From contig NW_025064912.1 in the NCBI RefSeq assembly GCF_019112545.1, forward strand, positions 135,473-199,472: a stretch of 64,000 nucleotides of DNA, written 5' to 3'. Origin of the DNA: Guyanagaster necrorhizus. Its lineage: Eukaryota > Basidiomycota > Agaricomycetes > Agaricales > Physalacriaceae. The translations under genes and the position numbers were made by a program. The notes beneath the pieces are model-generated. The model was given only the letters and a program-made list of their open reading frames with translations, did no database searches and was not told the DNA's origin. Positions 1-11,521 of the stretch are shown one piece after another (the stretch's first letter is position 1; the number at the start of each line of letters is the position of its first letter).

Positions 1-480
1 TAGCATATTCTAGTGTGTTATGCAGAATTTGCAAATTATAGGGCTGGACATGTAGCCTGCATATCACCAGAAGGACTTTATGGAGTTGTACCAGGATGGT
101 ACAACTATGCTATGAATGGATGACACCTGGTTGGTGTCACCCATGGAACAAAGATATACTACTGCTAACAGAGTCAAGCACATGGAAATTTTGCAGTATG
201 CAGCCACTAAGTGAGCTATTTTTATTTATAATAAAAGATATTTAGGACATCAGATGCAGGTGTTACCACTATATCAGCCAAAGTATGGCTCAATGCCAAG
301 ACTGTGGATGCCAAGTGTTGTGCTGAGTAAACTGGCCAACATGGCACCCATAATCCAAACAATGTTATCAAGATATTCATTCACCACCTCAGCTGTCCGC
401 AGCATGGCATCTTGGCTTTCCAGAAGCTGACCTCAATTGAGCAGCTACTATCCAAACCCTTAGAGGCTGCCAATTCAGCA
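1..480. other. CpG-poor repeat sequence, no gene recognised
   Basis: No recognisable coding domain. The stretch is CpG-poor like the transposon that follows and carries two short perfect hairpins (85-105 and 121-139). It may be the 5' untranslated part of the Ty3/Gypsy element that starts near 480, or an unrelated repeat; no matching 5' LTR is visible here, so the element appears to be missing its left end or to start outside the window. Confidence 0.4.
85..139. repeat. Two adjacent perfect hairpins
   Basis: GTTGTACC (85-92) pairs with GGTACAAC (98-105) across a 5-nt loop, and TGACACC (121-127) pairs with GGTGTCA (133-139) across a 5-nt loop. Both stems are perfect. Their role is unknown. 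Confidence 0.6.
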
Positions 481-1693
481 ACTCTTTGCCAGCCAACCAC
501 CATCAGATGAAGCCAAAGACAGTGGAAAGACTTTGGAGGCCACAGCTCCAGCTGACCCCACCAAGAACAACTCTGTAGCAATTGCTCAAGGATGGACCAT
601 CAAGAGTGGGTGGATCATGCAAAAGGAAGCACCACTGCTGGAGAGTCCCATTGCTAATAATAGCTTTCTTCATTTATTTCCAGGACCCCTGAATGGCTGG
701 TTGGGACCATCTCCTGACAGACTGCCAAACCCAATGCCCACTCTCGATGCAGGTGCTCAGATTCTTCAGGTCAAACCAATCCTTGTATCTGAGCCCCATC
801 TCTTTTGAGGAGCATCTGATGATATTGGTCATTTTCTGGTAGACTGTGATCAATACTTTCAGGTGTTTATCTCATACTTCCTTGCCGATATATACAAGGT
901 GACATTTGCAGCAACTCACATGGCTGACAAAGCCAAAACATGGTGAATCCTGATATCTCTCATGTTCTGGTCTATCACATGATCTCATCACTGATACCTC
1001 TCATGGCCAGTGTTCAAGCAAATGATTGTTAATAAGTTTATGGATCTGGCTGTTCAAGAAGTCCATAAATAGAAGATAAAGGACTTCAAGATAGGAGACA
1101 AACCAGCCACCAATTACTTTGATGAACTGGAACAACTTGGCAAGCTCACTGGAGTTTGGGACAACATATCTGACACTGGAAGAATAGTCAAATACATGAA
1201 GATGAGAGCATCAGTCTTTTATCTCAAGATCATCTCAGATATCGGACATGGTGTCTCAGTTGGGTATGATGAATGGAAGGCACACATTATCACCATATAC
1301 AGGGAATGACAATGACAGAAGGCAGAATCAGCCACTCTATCAAGAGATGATCATAAGAATCAGAGACAGTGCCTGAAGCCCTTTACCCTCAGTGTGACCA
1401 TGCCCACTAAGCCTGAGCACTCAGCCCTAACTTCCTCATTCAGTGAGAAGTGAACTGGTACAGGCACAACATATACTGAAACAGGTCAGCCAATGGACAT
1501 AGATCATCTCAAGAAGGGGGGGAAGTGTTTCAATTGCAGCCAGAAGGATCATATAGCACAGAACTGCTCTCAAAAGAAGAACAAATGCACTCAGGAAGAT
1601 ATTAAGGCACAGATTGCCAAACTAATAAAGGAAGATGAAGATCTCAGGCCTGATGACAAGCCTGAGGAGGTAAAAGACACAGCCAAGCAGTGA
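480..1693 (+). pseudogene. Gag/nucleocapsid remnant of element A
   Basis: The stretch around 530-930 aligns with the longer, cleaner gag reading frame at 6,453-7,067. Shared words include the GASD..I..FL..CDQYFQVF block and the DKAK.W block. A TGA at about 806 and another after DKAKTW interrupt it. At 1,493-1,693 an open stretch carries a zinc knuckle, CFNCSQKDHIAQNC, fitting C-x2-C-x4-H-x4-C, which marks the nucleocapsid end of Gag. The protein would coat element RNA in virus-like particles. It is not expressible as one frame. Confidence 0.8.
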
Positions 1694-2286
1694 GTGATTC
1701 CACTAGCTTGGTCAAATTCCTATTGAGTGGATGATCACAATTATCTGCTGGACAGACTGACTTTATTTCTGTAGTTGTACTATCTATGTCTAAATTATGC
1801 ATGCATTCAAATATACCTGACCTTACCACTCAGACATCAGAATTGCCTAAGGAACCATGACAGAAATCTCAACTGCCAACATATGGCTGAACAAGGGCAG
1901 AGAGCCCTTGGAAAGGTATGTCATCACTTAAAGTTCATCAAACTAACAAACCAGTAGACACTCAAATGCCACCAGGCTGAATAGAGGCAGAGAGTCCCAT
2001 TGGTTGGCTAAAACCATTCAACACCAAATGGACTTGGTGAGCCATCAAGAATGCAAAGGATGAAGCAGCAGCTAAGGCCATACTCAAGAATTGGATACAC
2101 AAGACCTGAGCTGAGGAGGTGATTGATGAGATGATCACCAAAATGCAAAAAGCAGAATGATGCCAAGCCTTGGAATGGCTCGATGAATTACATGGACCAC
2201 AGAAGTTCATCCAATGATGTAAGGCTTTGGGTCAAAACCTATTGGCCAAAGCCTGAATCAAGACTCTTACATCTTAAAACACTCAT

Positions 2287-2568
2287 ATGGTCACCACACT
2301 AATTGACAGTGGGTGCACTGGAAGTTCAATCAACTGTGCTTTTGTCACCAAGCACAATCTCCCCACTTGGGCCACAGCAGCTCCAATTCCCATCTATAAT
2401 GCAGATGGGACAAAGAACCAAGCTGGTTTAATTACCAAATATATAGAACTGAGGCTCACTATTGGGGATCATTTGGAATGGATCAACTTGGCAGTGACAG
2501 ATTTGAGAACCAAAGAGATATTTCTTGGTCATGATTGGCTGATTCAACACAATCCACTGATCAATTGA
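2287..2568 (+). pseudogene. Retropepsin-like protease domain of element A
   Basis: This open 93-codon segment contains LIDSGCTGSSIN near its start, matching the Asp-Ser/Thr-Gly active-site loop of retroviral-type aspartic proteases. The downstream GHDWLIQHNP word is typical of fungal Ty3/Gypsy proteases. It sits between the zinc knuckle and the reverse transcriptase, as expected. In a live element it would process the Gag-Pol polyprotein. It ends at a TGA and is one piece of a broken Pol frame. Confidence 0.8.
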
Positions 2569-2859
2569 AAAACTGGTTGCATTGTTTTTGCTCAATGTCA
2601 TTGCTGGAAGATCCCATTTGAACTACCAGATGAGGACCCCAAGAATCAGTGGGATGAAGAGATGGAAGATGGTAAAATGATTCTCCCCATCAACCTACAA
2701 AGGGCCATTTGCATTCAAGCCATTCATTATGTGAATGACTTAGCAGCAAAAGCTAATGCTAATAAAGAGGAAAAAACATTCAAGGAAATGGTATCTGAAT
2801 GGGCATGAGACTTTTGAGACTTATTCAACAAGGAAAGTTTCGATGAATTACTCAAAACA

Positions 2860-3960
2860 AAACCCTGGGACTATGCAATCAAACTGATTCCCAATGCAAA
2901 TGCTAATCTGGATTGCAAGGTCTATCCACTTAGCAACAATGAGCAACAGAAGCTGGACAAATTTCTTAAAGAAAACTTATCTAGCAGGAGGATTCAATCA
3001 TCAAAGTCACTGATGGCTTCACCCTTCTTCTTCATTAAGAAGAAGGATGGCAAACTCCAACCAGTACAGGATTATCAGAAGCTCAATGAAATAACAATCA
3101 AGAATCATTATCTGCTTCTCTTAATTCCAGAATTAATGGACAAACTCTGAGGTGCCAGGTACTACACCAAATTGGATGTTCAGTGGGGGTACAATAATGT
3201 GTGCATCAAAGAAGACAACAAATGGAAGGCCACTTTTTGAACTAACCATAGTTTGTTTAAGCTGACAGTTATGTTCTTTGGACTCACCAATTTGCCAGCA
3301 ACATTCCAGTGGATAATGAATGATATCTTCAAAAATCTCATTGCCACTGGGAAAGTAATAATCTATTTGGATGATATCTTGATTATGTCTAAAACCAAGA
3401 AAGAATATTGGCATTTAGTGCAACAGATACTAGTGTTAATGAGAAAACATTGGCTTTTTCTCAAAGCTGAAAAATATGAATTTGAGGTACTCAAAACCAA
3501 ATACCTCAGAGTCATCATTAGTGAAGGAAGCATCAGAATGGACCCTATCAAGGTGGCAGGGGTGATTAAATGGTCAGAACCAGCAAAGAAGAAGAAACTG
3601 CAATCATTCCTCAGATTCACCAACTTCTACTGACAGTTTATCCAGGATTACAGCAAAATAGTGCATCTAATGATGCAATTGACTGGAAATGCCCCATGGG
3701 CTTAGAGACTTTCTCAACAATCAGCATTTAACAACCTTAAACACTGATTATCCAAAGATGTCATCCTGGCAATACCAATCCAGGATGGCAAGTTCCAGAT
3801 AGAGGCTGACTCAAGTAAAGGTGCCATTGGGGCAGTTCTTTTTCAGGAACAGGATGGCAAATGATGGCCAGTTGTATTTCTATCAAAGGCACTAACTATT
3901 ATGGAATGAAACTATGAGATCTATAACAAGGAACTCCTTGCTATAATGCTCACCCTTGCT
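2860..3960 (+). pseudogene. Reverse transcriptase/RNase H remnant of element A
   Basis: The open part at 3,253-3,633 contains the RT catalytic YLDDILI box, preceded by LTNLPATFQWIMN. Upstream, 2,990-3,240 carries the KKDGKLQPVQDY fingers region and the TKLDV box, broken by TGA codons, including one just before TNHSLFK where the family has Arg. Downstream, 3,780-3,900 has IEADSSKGAIGAVL, the RNase H start with its catalytic Asp. The domains are recognisable but split by at least five stops. Confidence 0.85.
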
Positions 3961-4399
3961 GAGTGGTGGCATTATCTCATTAGAGCAGTCCAGACCTTTG
4001 AGATCTGGACAGATCATCAGAACCTTTGATATTTCTGACTCTCTCAGAAGCTTAATCATCAACAAGTATAGTGGGTCACAGAATTATCACAATATGAGTA
4101 CACACTACACCATAAGGCTGGTACAGCAAACAAAAAGGCTGACTTTCTTAGTCAGAGGGCCAACCATGATCAGAGAGGAGATAACAATAAGGAAGTTGTA
4201 CTCCTACAACCAGAACACTTCTAGGCAATGATTATATCTACTGAGGAGAAAGTACATGAGCACATCAAGAGTGCTACAAGAGATCCTCACAAATAGGATT
4301 AAAGAATAGCCCTATCACTCAACCATGAGTGGGAACTAAAGAAAAAAGAAGGATTGATCTGTTATGATAGATGGATCTATATCCTAAGAGATCAGAGAC

Positions 4400-5300
4400 T
4401 TTGTGGTGATATTATTGCCATATGTTATGATCACATGACTGCCAGGCACCCTGGGATTGCTAAAATGAAGGAATTAGTCTTGAGAAAATATTGGTGGCCC
4501 AAAATAGACTATGATATCACCTAATATGTCAAAGCTTATGAAGTTTGTCAGTGTGGCAAGACTTTAACTCGACCAAGAGCAGCTCTACTTCATCCAAATG
4601 AGGTCCCTTCATCACTATGGATCCACATCTCAGTGGATATGATAATCAGACTTCCCAAAAGTGATAGCTATGATGTGATCATCATTATAGTCGATCACTT
4701 CTCAAAGGCAATAATCCTGATCATCTGCTCAACAGAATTAACCTCAGAAGGATGGGTGAAGATCCTATGAGATGAGGTTTATGCAAAGTATGGCATGCCT
4801 CAAGTCATGATTTCAGACAGAGGACCACAATTTGTATCCAAATTCTTGGATGATTTGTACCAACTTCTCAACATCAAAAGAAATGCCTCAATAGCATATC
4901 ACCCTCAGACAGACAGCCAAACAGAGCAGGTAAACCAGGAAATAGAAAAGTATCTCTGACTTTTCATCAACTACCGATAAGACAATTGGACCAAATAGCT
5001 AGCACTAGCTGCCTTCCAACATAATAACAGGATTCACTCAGCAACCAGCAAGACACCATTCTTTATAAACTATGGGTGACATCCTCTTATAGCCCAAAGC
5101 AAATGAAAACATATGATGACACCAGCATTGATGGATTTTGCCAAGGAGATGGCAAAAATCCATGAAGAAATAAAGACAGCTCTTGAAAAAGCTGCTTCAA
5201 CAATGAAAAACCAATATAACAAGCACTGCAGACCAGCACACAAATATTCAGTCAATGACAAAGTCTGGCTGGATATGACAAACCTCTATCTCTCATAGCC
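4400..5300 (+). pseudogene. Integrase remnant of element A
   Basis: An HHCC-type N-terminal region is visible at about 4,430-4,570 (ARHPGIAKMKELV and a CQCGKT-like cysteine pair). The DDE core follows: SVDMIIRLPKS and IIIIVDHFSKA, then ISDRGPQFVSKF and YHPQTDSQTEQVNQEIEKYL, which supply the catalytic Asp, Asp and Glu. An open part at 5,113-5,298 contains the KYSVNDKVWL stretch of the integrase C-terminal domain. Several TGA and TAG stops break it. Confidence 0.85.
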
Positions 5301-5479
5301 GAAACAGAAACTGACAGACAAACAAACAGGACTGTTCAAAGTCATCACCAAGATTGGCAACTTGGAAAATTTATAATGTCTTCAATGAGATATTATTAAC
5401 ACCATACATCACACCAGCCTTTCCAAACTAAGAACAACCACCACTGCCACCACCAGAACTCATTAACAATGAGGAACAC

Positions 5480-5653
5480 TATGAAATCGATGAGATGCTA
5501 AACCATAAAACACAAAAGGTTAAAGCACAAGGCAGAGGCATGAAAACAACCATTGACTACCTAGTCAGCTGGAAAGGTTATGGATCTGAATCAAACCAAT
5601 GGGTCAATGAGAAATATATGGATGCAGAGGAGGTGATACATGACTACAAATAA
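5480..5653 (+). pseudogene. Chromodomain at the integrase C-terminus of element A
   Basis: A chromodomain core is legible, with DYLVSWKGYGSESNQWV followed by DAEEVIHDY and then a TAA stop. The aromatic residues of the YLVSWKGY and W..E blocks are present. In chromoviruses this module is thought to steer integration to heterochromatin, which fits an element nested in a transposon-rich, CpG-depleted block. Confidence 0.85.
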
Positions 5654-5967
5654 TGAAATAACAGAGTGGATATGACCAATGTTACAGTCCAGCAGATCAG
5701 CTATCTGCAAATCACCAACAAGGCATACAGCAAAGAGCAATGTCCAACTACCAATGTAGAAATGTGCAGCAGTGCAACAAAATCAGAATATAACAACAAC
5801 AGAAAGGAGGAGCTTCTATCAATACCTGCAAAGACAGCAGGATACTCTGATAGATCCCCACTCCAACCATTGGGAGGTCACATCCAACATTACAGATTCA
5901 ACAGATAGGCCATCTGCAAGTGGCCAGGAGAACTTACCCCTAAATTAACCATCGGGATAATAGTCTT

Positions 5968-5980
5968 AAGGAGGGGATAA
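5968..5980 (+). other. Polypurine tract of element A
   Basis: AAGGAGGGGATAA lies immediately before the TGTTATGATT start of the LTR, the expected position for the plus-strand primer. Confidence 0.7.
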
Positions 5981-6445
5981 TGTTATGATTTTTCCCATTT
6001 TCCTTTTCTTTTTTCTTAAACTACTTAGATTGACCCCTATTTCTGCTTAGTCAGAGCACCTAGACCTGGTGCTTAGGATCATGAGAATGCTTAGTCATCA
6101 GCACTGCCCTGATTCTGGTCACTGCTGCAAGACTGCATAACAGCACAATGGTAGAGAAGTCTCTCTTATCTTTGCACAGCAGTAACAGCAGTAACAGCAC
6201 AACAGCAAGATAATACTTTTGTAGATATCTTAGTGATGCTGGACAAAATGCTACACAGCACCAGCAAAGACAATTAGGTAGTTATATTCTTGGAATGATA
6301 AGGATTTAGTATATAAGTAGCATAGCTCTCACTATAGTAACTCTAGCTTCAAGCTAAAGTTTATTCTTCACCATCTACTCTCAAGCGACTTGCAACCACC
6401 TTGATCACACAACTCTGATAGTGCATCAGTAAACTCTAATAGTCA
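5981..6445 (+). repeat. LTR shared by elements A and B
   Basis: It begins TGTTATGATT right after a polypurine tract and has a TATATAAG box at about 6,310. A CTTCAAGCTAAAGTTTATTC block follows that recurs in the other LTRs of this window. Element A ends here and a second gag frame starts about 10 nt after the estimated right end, so one LTR serves as the 3' end of A and the 5' end of B. The right boundary is approximate (plus or minus 30 nt). Confidence 0.75.
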
Positions 6446-6452
6446 ACCCAAA

Positions 6453-7067
6453 GTGCTCAGTTCTATTAGTTTATCACATGCTATTAGTCACATGAAATTT
6501 GAGCTTAACATCATGCACCAACTCTTTGCTGGCCAACCACTGCCAGATGAGGCCAAAGAAAGTGAAAAGGCTCTAGAAGCATCTCTGCTTGAGGAAGATG
6601 ATTCTGAGATGATTGAACTAGGATTCATCATCCAGAATGGGCACATTGTATGTAAGAATGCACTGCTATCAGAAAGCCCTGTCACTGATGATGGCTCTCT
6701 TCATTCTTTTCTAAGACCACTGACATCTTGGAACATCCTGCTGTTTGGTGGGATCCCAAATCCAATGACTATGCTCATAGCCAACACAACCATCCTAAAC
6801 TGCAAATTCATCCTTGTCAGAGAACCTCACTCTTTCAGAGGAGCATCTGACAATATCAATCAATTCCTCACTAACTGTGACCAATATTTCCAAGTGTTTG
6901 CCTCATACTTTCTGCTTGATATGTACAAGGTGATGTTTGCCATGACTCATATAGAGGACAAGGCAAAAATGTGGTGGGTACTTTCTCCCACATGCATGGC
7001 TTTTTCAAGTCAATCCATGTCTATGTCTCTCTCAACCCCTTCAGAGAAGTCTTCAGATAGAGTGTAA
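6453..7067 (+). mobile_element. Gag of a second Ty3/Gypsy element (element B), truncated
   Basis: This 204-codon frame encodes a Gag homologous to the remnant at 480-930: LFAGQPLPDEAKESEK, then REPHSFRGASDNINQFL, CDQYFQVF and EDKAKMWW. It is the cleanest gag in the window and keeps Arg and Trp codons that element A has lost to TGA. The frame ends near 7,067 without a zinc knuckle, and no Pol follows, so only the 5' end of element B is present. It probably derives from recombination between related elements at the shared LTR. Confidence 0.75.
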
Positions 7068-7079
7068 AAAGATAGAGCC

Positions 7080-8370
7080 ACTCTCACCATTGCTGAGGAG
7101 CTGCTCATAGTTTTGGCTGGTTTCTGGCTCACTATTGTCAGAGATTTAGTTAGTGGTGGTCTCTATAGAAGGGATGATCCAGCATCAGAGAAGCCAAGGA
7201 TCAGACTCTCCACTTGAGTTGCTTCCACTTTCCTCTCCTTGCTCCTCTATTTTTCAGTGATATCAGCAGAACTGCTTAAGGAAGTTGTCATTGAGGAATA
7301 GTTGAACAACTGGGCCTTGAAAAAATCATCAAAGGATGAAGTCATAAATAGCAACTGAGCTGGATCAGTGGACATCTGGGTTGTCAGGAGTTTGAGGAAT
7401 AGGTATATTAGTGGAGTTGGATCCTGTTCTGGGCCAGCTAAAGCTGACAGGGGCAGTTCATGAGAGAGTTCTGTGATGGCCAAGTCTATATATCTTTATA
7501 AGTTGTTGGAGCTCTAGGATACAGAGTCCTGGATCTCAGCCTGTCTGATGTAGTACCTTTTTCAGAAAGCTTCTTCATTTGCAGCTCTTTGCCACTTAAT
7601 GCTGCTGCTTTTTCACTCAATTTGGCTGTCAGATAGGTTGGTGTTTTGATAGAAGAGTGTTTTTGCTGCTTTCCAGTCCCTTGGATCAATAGAGTCAGGA
7701 CAAGACTCTGATGCTCAAATAGGGCTTTCTCTTTTAGAGGTCTGATAGCAGGCTTTGGGGGTTTGAGCCACTCAAGTAGCATTAAGAGAGTCTCAAGCAT
7801 GGTTTCCAATTTCATGCTTGGAGGAGGCAGAGAAAGAGTCAGAACTTGATATAACACCAAAGAAGTTGTCAGGAATATCTTTGTCTTCATGATTGGAGAC
7901 CAAAGGGAGGTGCATCAGGACCTGACTGATGTTCCTTGAAGGTTGAGTTCAAGAGGGTCATAGAGAGTATCAGTGACCTTTTTGCTCTTCTGAAATATTT
8001 CTCCAAGCTAGAATTTCAATGATGGTTTCTGGTACAGTTTCCTTCTCAGGCTTGTCAAGGGCTCAAGAAGGCTCTGGAGGGAGATTGTGGAAGAGAATGG
8101 GCAAGACATTTCATAGTTGTTGGTGGATAGTTCTGAGGGTCTGATAGTACTAGACTACTCAAGCAGTGATGGATCAGTTTCTCTAGCAGAGGATGACAAT
8201 AGCAAATAGGCCAAGTGAGATGCCAACAATTGCTTCTAGAATTCAAAGAAAGTCTGCAGTGATTTTATTGGTTGATGGCATTTAGTTTCTTTTGCACTAG
8301 TATGCATAAAGAAAGAGAAGCTAGAAGCTTCAAGCTAATTATTAGACCTAAAGTACAAATGACCTAAACA
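7080..8370 (-). mobile_element. Internal fragment of a minus-strand LTR element (element C)
   Basis: Three open segments run on the minus strand (8,246-8,055; 7,890-7,486; 7,483-7,247), downstream of a minus-oriented LTR. They encode Ser/Leu/Lys-rich sequence without a domain I recognise. Their position immediately inside the LTR suggests a gag-like product of an element different from A and B, or a non-coding leader. The junction with element B lies near 7,070. Confidence 0.4.
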
Positions 8371-8805
8371 TGTGATAAACAGGCACTGTATTGTGTTTAT
8401 ACAGTCATGTCTGAGTTCACTATACATATTATTCAGTCAAAGTGTAGCAAGGCCAGAGATAAGTTGGCTTAAGAGCAGATGGTATAGAATAAACTTTAGC
8501 TTAAAGCTGGGTATATACAGTGAGAGCTAGGCTACTTATCTACTGTTAATCCTGAGATAATTATAGTCCTACCAATTGTGCATTTCTGTGCTATAGTGTC
8601 TATTGTTTGTCATCAGTACTGGTATAATATAGTATTGTCTATTGTTAAGGCATCTGTTGTTACTCAAGGAATAATGGCATGAGTTACCTATTATAATTGT
8701 GTAAGCATGTCCTATGCTCCTCATAAGTGCTTAAGATTGAACAGGCACTCTGACTAATCAGAAATAGGAGTTAAAGAAAATAAATAAAATAAAAAAATTG
8801 TAACA
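8370..8805 (-). repeat. LTR in minus orientation
   Basis: Read on the minus strand it starts TGTTACAATTTTT at 8,805. It continues with a TATATAC box near 8,512 and the AGCTTTAAGCTAAAGTTTATTC block that matches the LTR at 5,981-6,445. The end nearer 8,370 is approximate. It is oriented opposite to the LTR of elements A and B, so elements B and C point towards each other. Confidence 0.65.
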
Positions 8806-9700
8806 TATACTGAAAGCAATGTGACAATTATCTGGATACACTTATTCACATCTATCACCATTTTCTTCCAAAGTGCCCTATCTTTGGCCTCAAGGGGGAC
8901 CCATACTGGTAGCATCTCCTTTGGTTGATATTAGTCTTATATCTAAGTTTGATCCAAACTACACATATATGCAGCAGCTCTATAAACAGAGATTGCATAT
9001 CTTTCATAAGACATAGCACTACTTTCAGCATGAGCTCAATATTGTTTTTCAGAGATGGTATACTTGCATAGATGGCTGACTGAGAATACTATCATAGTCA
9101 ACACTTGTGTTAGTATAAGCAATGGATTCATTGGATTACACAGGTCTTTGTCTGATGGAAATTCTACAACTAACATTCAGATGAAAGTTGGACATCATCT
9201 CAAAGCTAACATGAATTAGTGTACATTAGTATAAAAACTGAGGCAAAAGACTGTGTAGTCAGCTGTTAATCACAGCTGACTTTCTCTGCAAGCTATACTC
9301 ATTATCTCAATGCTGGATGTGCTGAATAGATACTGGTCTGGTTTCTGTGGGTAAGATCTTGGCATTCATGCTACCATGTAAAGACCTTGATGATCAAATA
9401 GGGAAATAGTATTCTGATAAAAACTTCATCAAAAAGAAAGAAAATAGAGATATTCAGCTGCAGAAATATAGTTTTTATATACTAGGCAAAATTTTTTATA
9501 TATTATAATTTCATGTTCAAAATATATATTGCCATCAAATCTGATTTCAAGTGGAAATAGTGGTATGTTGATGAATGGATGAATTTAGAGGAGACAGACA
9601 CTGATATTATTTCAACAAATAGCAAGAATACCTTTGTTTCATAAATATTTTAATGGAGTATTGTCTATTGATAAAGCATTTATTATGCATCAAAGGATAA
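8806..9700. other. CpG-poor, AT-rich stretch without genes
   Basis: No reading frame of note and no recognisable repeat ends. Base composition matches the surrounding transposon block. Confidence 0.5.
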
Positions 9701-9702
9701 TA

Positions 9703-10100
9703 GCTGTCATAATCTTCTCTATATATTTTTTCCTTTTTTTCTTATCTTATCAGAGTGCCTATCTCATCTTGAGCACTTTCTTGAAAGACATGAAAACATT
9801 AGGTAATTACAACAGACAAGACACCATTGTACTTGGTTGCCTGATCTACAGACAATTCCCCATTGTCTTATCTCTGATGACCAGGTAGAATCAGTATTAT
9901 AGCACAGAACAGTACAATAGACAGTAGTTATATTTATTACAAGTGGAACAGTATATAAGTAGGATAGTTCTCACTGTAGTAGTCCAGCTTCAAGCTACAA
10001 GTTTATCTCATATTATCTTCTCTCAAGTCTAGCCTGTCTCTGGCCTTGAAGCACTTTATCTATCAGAATGCACTAAGTGGACTCTAGCATGACTGTACAA
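9703..10100 (+). repeat. Solo LTR, plus orientation
   Basis: It opens with a decayed start (GTCATAATCTTCTC) and has a GTATATAAGTAGG box near 9,951. The CTCACTGTAGTAG and CTTCAAGCTACAAGTTTAT blocks align with the LTR at 5,981-6,445. No internal region follows in the same orientation, so it looks like a solo LTR. The 84-codon open frame at 9,634-9,888 within it is not considered a gene. Confidence 0.6.
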
Positions 10101-10129
10101 ACATGATGCAGTGCTAGTTCACCATGTGT

Positions 10130-10294
10130 TCAGGTCATATGCTAGTTAGATCTAATAATAGTAAGAGCTGCCTATTGTGGTCAAGTAATAGTCTCTTGAT
10201 TGATAAGTGCCTTTGATAAGATAGATGCCCTAATGAAATAAGAAAAGATAAGATAAGCAAGAAAAAGAATAAGATAGGTAGAAAAATCATAACA
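10130..10294 (-). repeat. Partial LTR (U3 part), minus orientation
   Basis: On the minus strand it begins TGTTATGATTTTT at 10,294, identical to the first bases of the LTR at 5,981, and is followed by a similar pyrimidine-rich stretch. Similarity fades inward, and the segment abuts the plus-oriented solo LTR. Confidence 0.5.
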
Positions 10295-11300
10295 ACAATA
10301 ATCAGATATCTGTATCCTTTGATATGTCATTCTCATACTGTGACATTCTAATGATTTCAGAAAGATGCATTCTAAGCAAGGAAGAAGTGTATTGTCACTT
10401 TAAAAAAACATGCTATATTCTTCTCCCTAGATTCTGAACACTTGGAAAGATGTACCAAAGGAATAATGCTATTGAAATATATTTTAAACAGATCAGAATT
10501 AAATAATGTGTCTGTAGAGCCAAAACTTTCTAGCACAGTATTTAAGCAAATAGATTACATTCTGTACATAGAAATTATAGATTTTATTCATCACTAAAAT
10601 AAATAGTCTACAGTGACAAGAGAGAAAAGAATATATACTCATTGCCAAAGGTTTGACACAATGTGCTTAAAATCATGCCAGAGAGAACTGTGATGGAAAA
10701 AATCAGAAATCTGGTGCATATACTGCTATGAGATTTATACCTGAGTGGATCCAATCTGATCTAGCCTTTGGTGTGATCCAACAAGCATTTTGGGGAGCAG
10801 TCAGGAACCAAGGCACAGAATATATGAGCTCATCATCAACAGTGACTGAGGCAGATAGAGTAATCCATAACCAACAAGAACCTAGTTTGGACAGCACAGT
10901 AGAGTATATATTATTGTGTCATAGTAGAATACATTCATTAATATATTTTCATTTACAGTTTGGAACTATGAATGATATATCATTCCACTATGAACTGATA
11001 ACCAGTCTTGTATTCCATACAAGCTAGATAATGTTGATCTCTACTGTCATCATAGCAATTGTCCTCTTTCTTTCTTTCATCCTCTCTCAGCATCTCCATA
11101 TCTGCAGTCTAAATTCAACACTTAGACAATGAGGAGACTCAAGATATTATAGCAAAATCAAGTCTCCTGTGGCAGGCACTGTGGTTAGAGACTAGCAGAG
11201 GATTGGCTATTCAAAATGTATAAATTGTATAACATCAACAGGACTGTCACTCTTTTGACAAAATCCCTCTGTATACACTCATAATCCAGAAATTTGATAG
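10295..11300. other. CpG-poor stretch without recognisable genes
   Basis: An open frame of 99 codons at 10,728-11,027 shows no domain and no convincing start context. The composition is that of the transposon block. Confidence 0.4.
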
Positions 11301-11371
11301 ATCAGATGGCTAAGTTGACAGTGTCTCTTCTTAAGTTAGAGCTGTGATAGGTTCAAATCTTGTCTTATGCA
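11300..11371 (+). repeat. tRNA-derived relic (pseudo-tRNA or SINE head)
   Basis: TGGCTAAGTTGA at 11,307-11,318 fits an A box. GGTTCAAATCT at 11,350-11,360 fits a B box with its CpG changed to CA. The spacing is tRNA-like, and a TGCA 3' end lies near 11,368. The anticodon stem is poorly paired, so this is not a functional tRNA. Confidence 0.4.
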
Positions 11372-11521
11372 TTTTTTTAGCAATGTGTGCTGGCACCAAG
11401 CAATCTTTTCATACTACTTGCATTTTGAGCAGCTGCAATTGTTATCTCTCTTTCAGGCAAAGCCCATAAAGAATCTTTTTGCAGCCCTGATCTTTATTGC
11501 TTATAGCCATTTTGATTCCAC

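Larger units (their letters stand above)
480..5980 (+). mobile_element. Degraded Ty3/Gypsy chromovirus, internal region (element A)
   Basis: Domains appear in the Ty3/Gypsy order gag, CCHC zinc knuckle, aspartic protease, reverse transcriptase, RNase H, integrase, chromodomain, followed by a polypurine tract and an LTR. The integrase lies after the RT, which excludes Ty1/Copia, and the C-terminal chromodomain places it with chromoviruses. Reading is broken by many TGA codons at places where the family has Arg (CGA) or Trp (TGG), with few indels. The pattern looks like C-to-T decay. No 5' LTR is visible in the window. The element cannot be autonomous. Confidence 0.9.
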
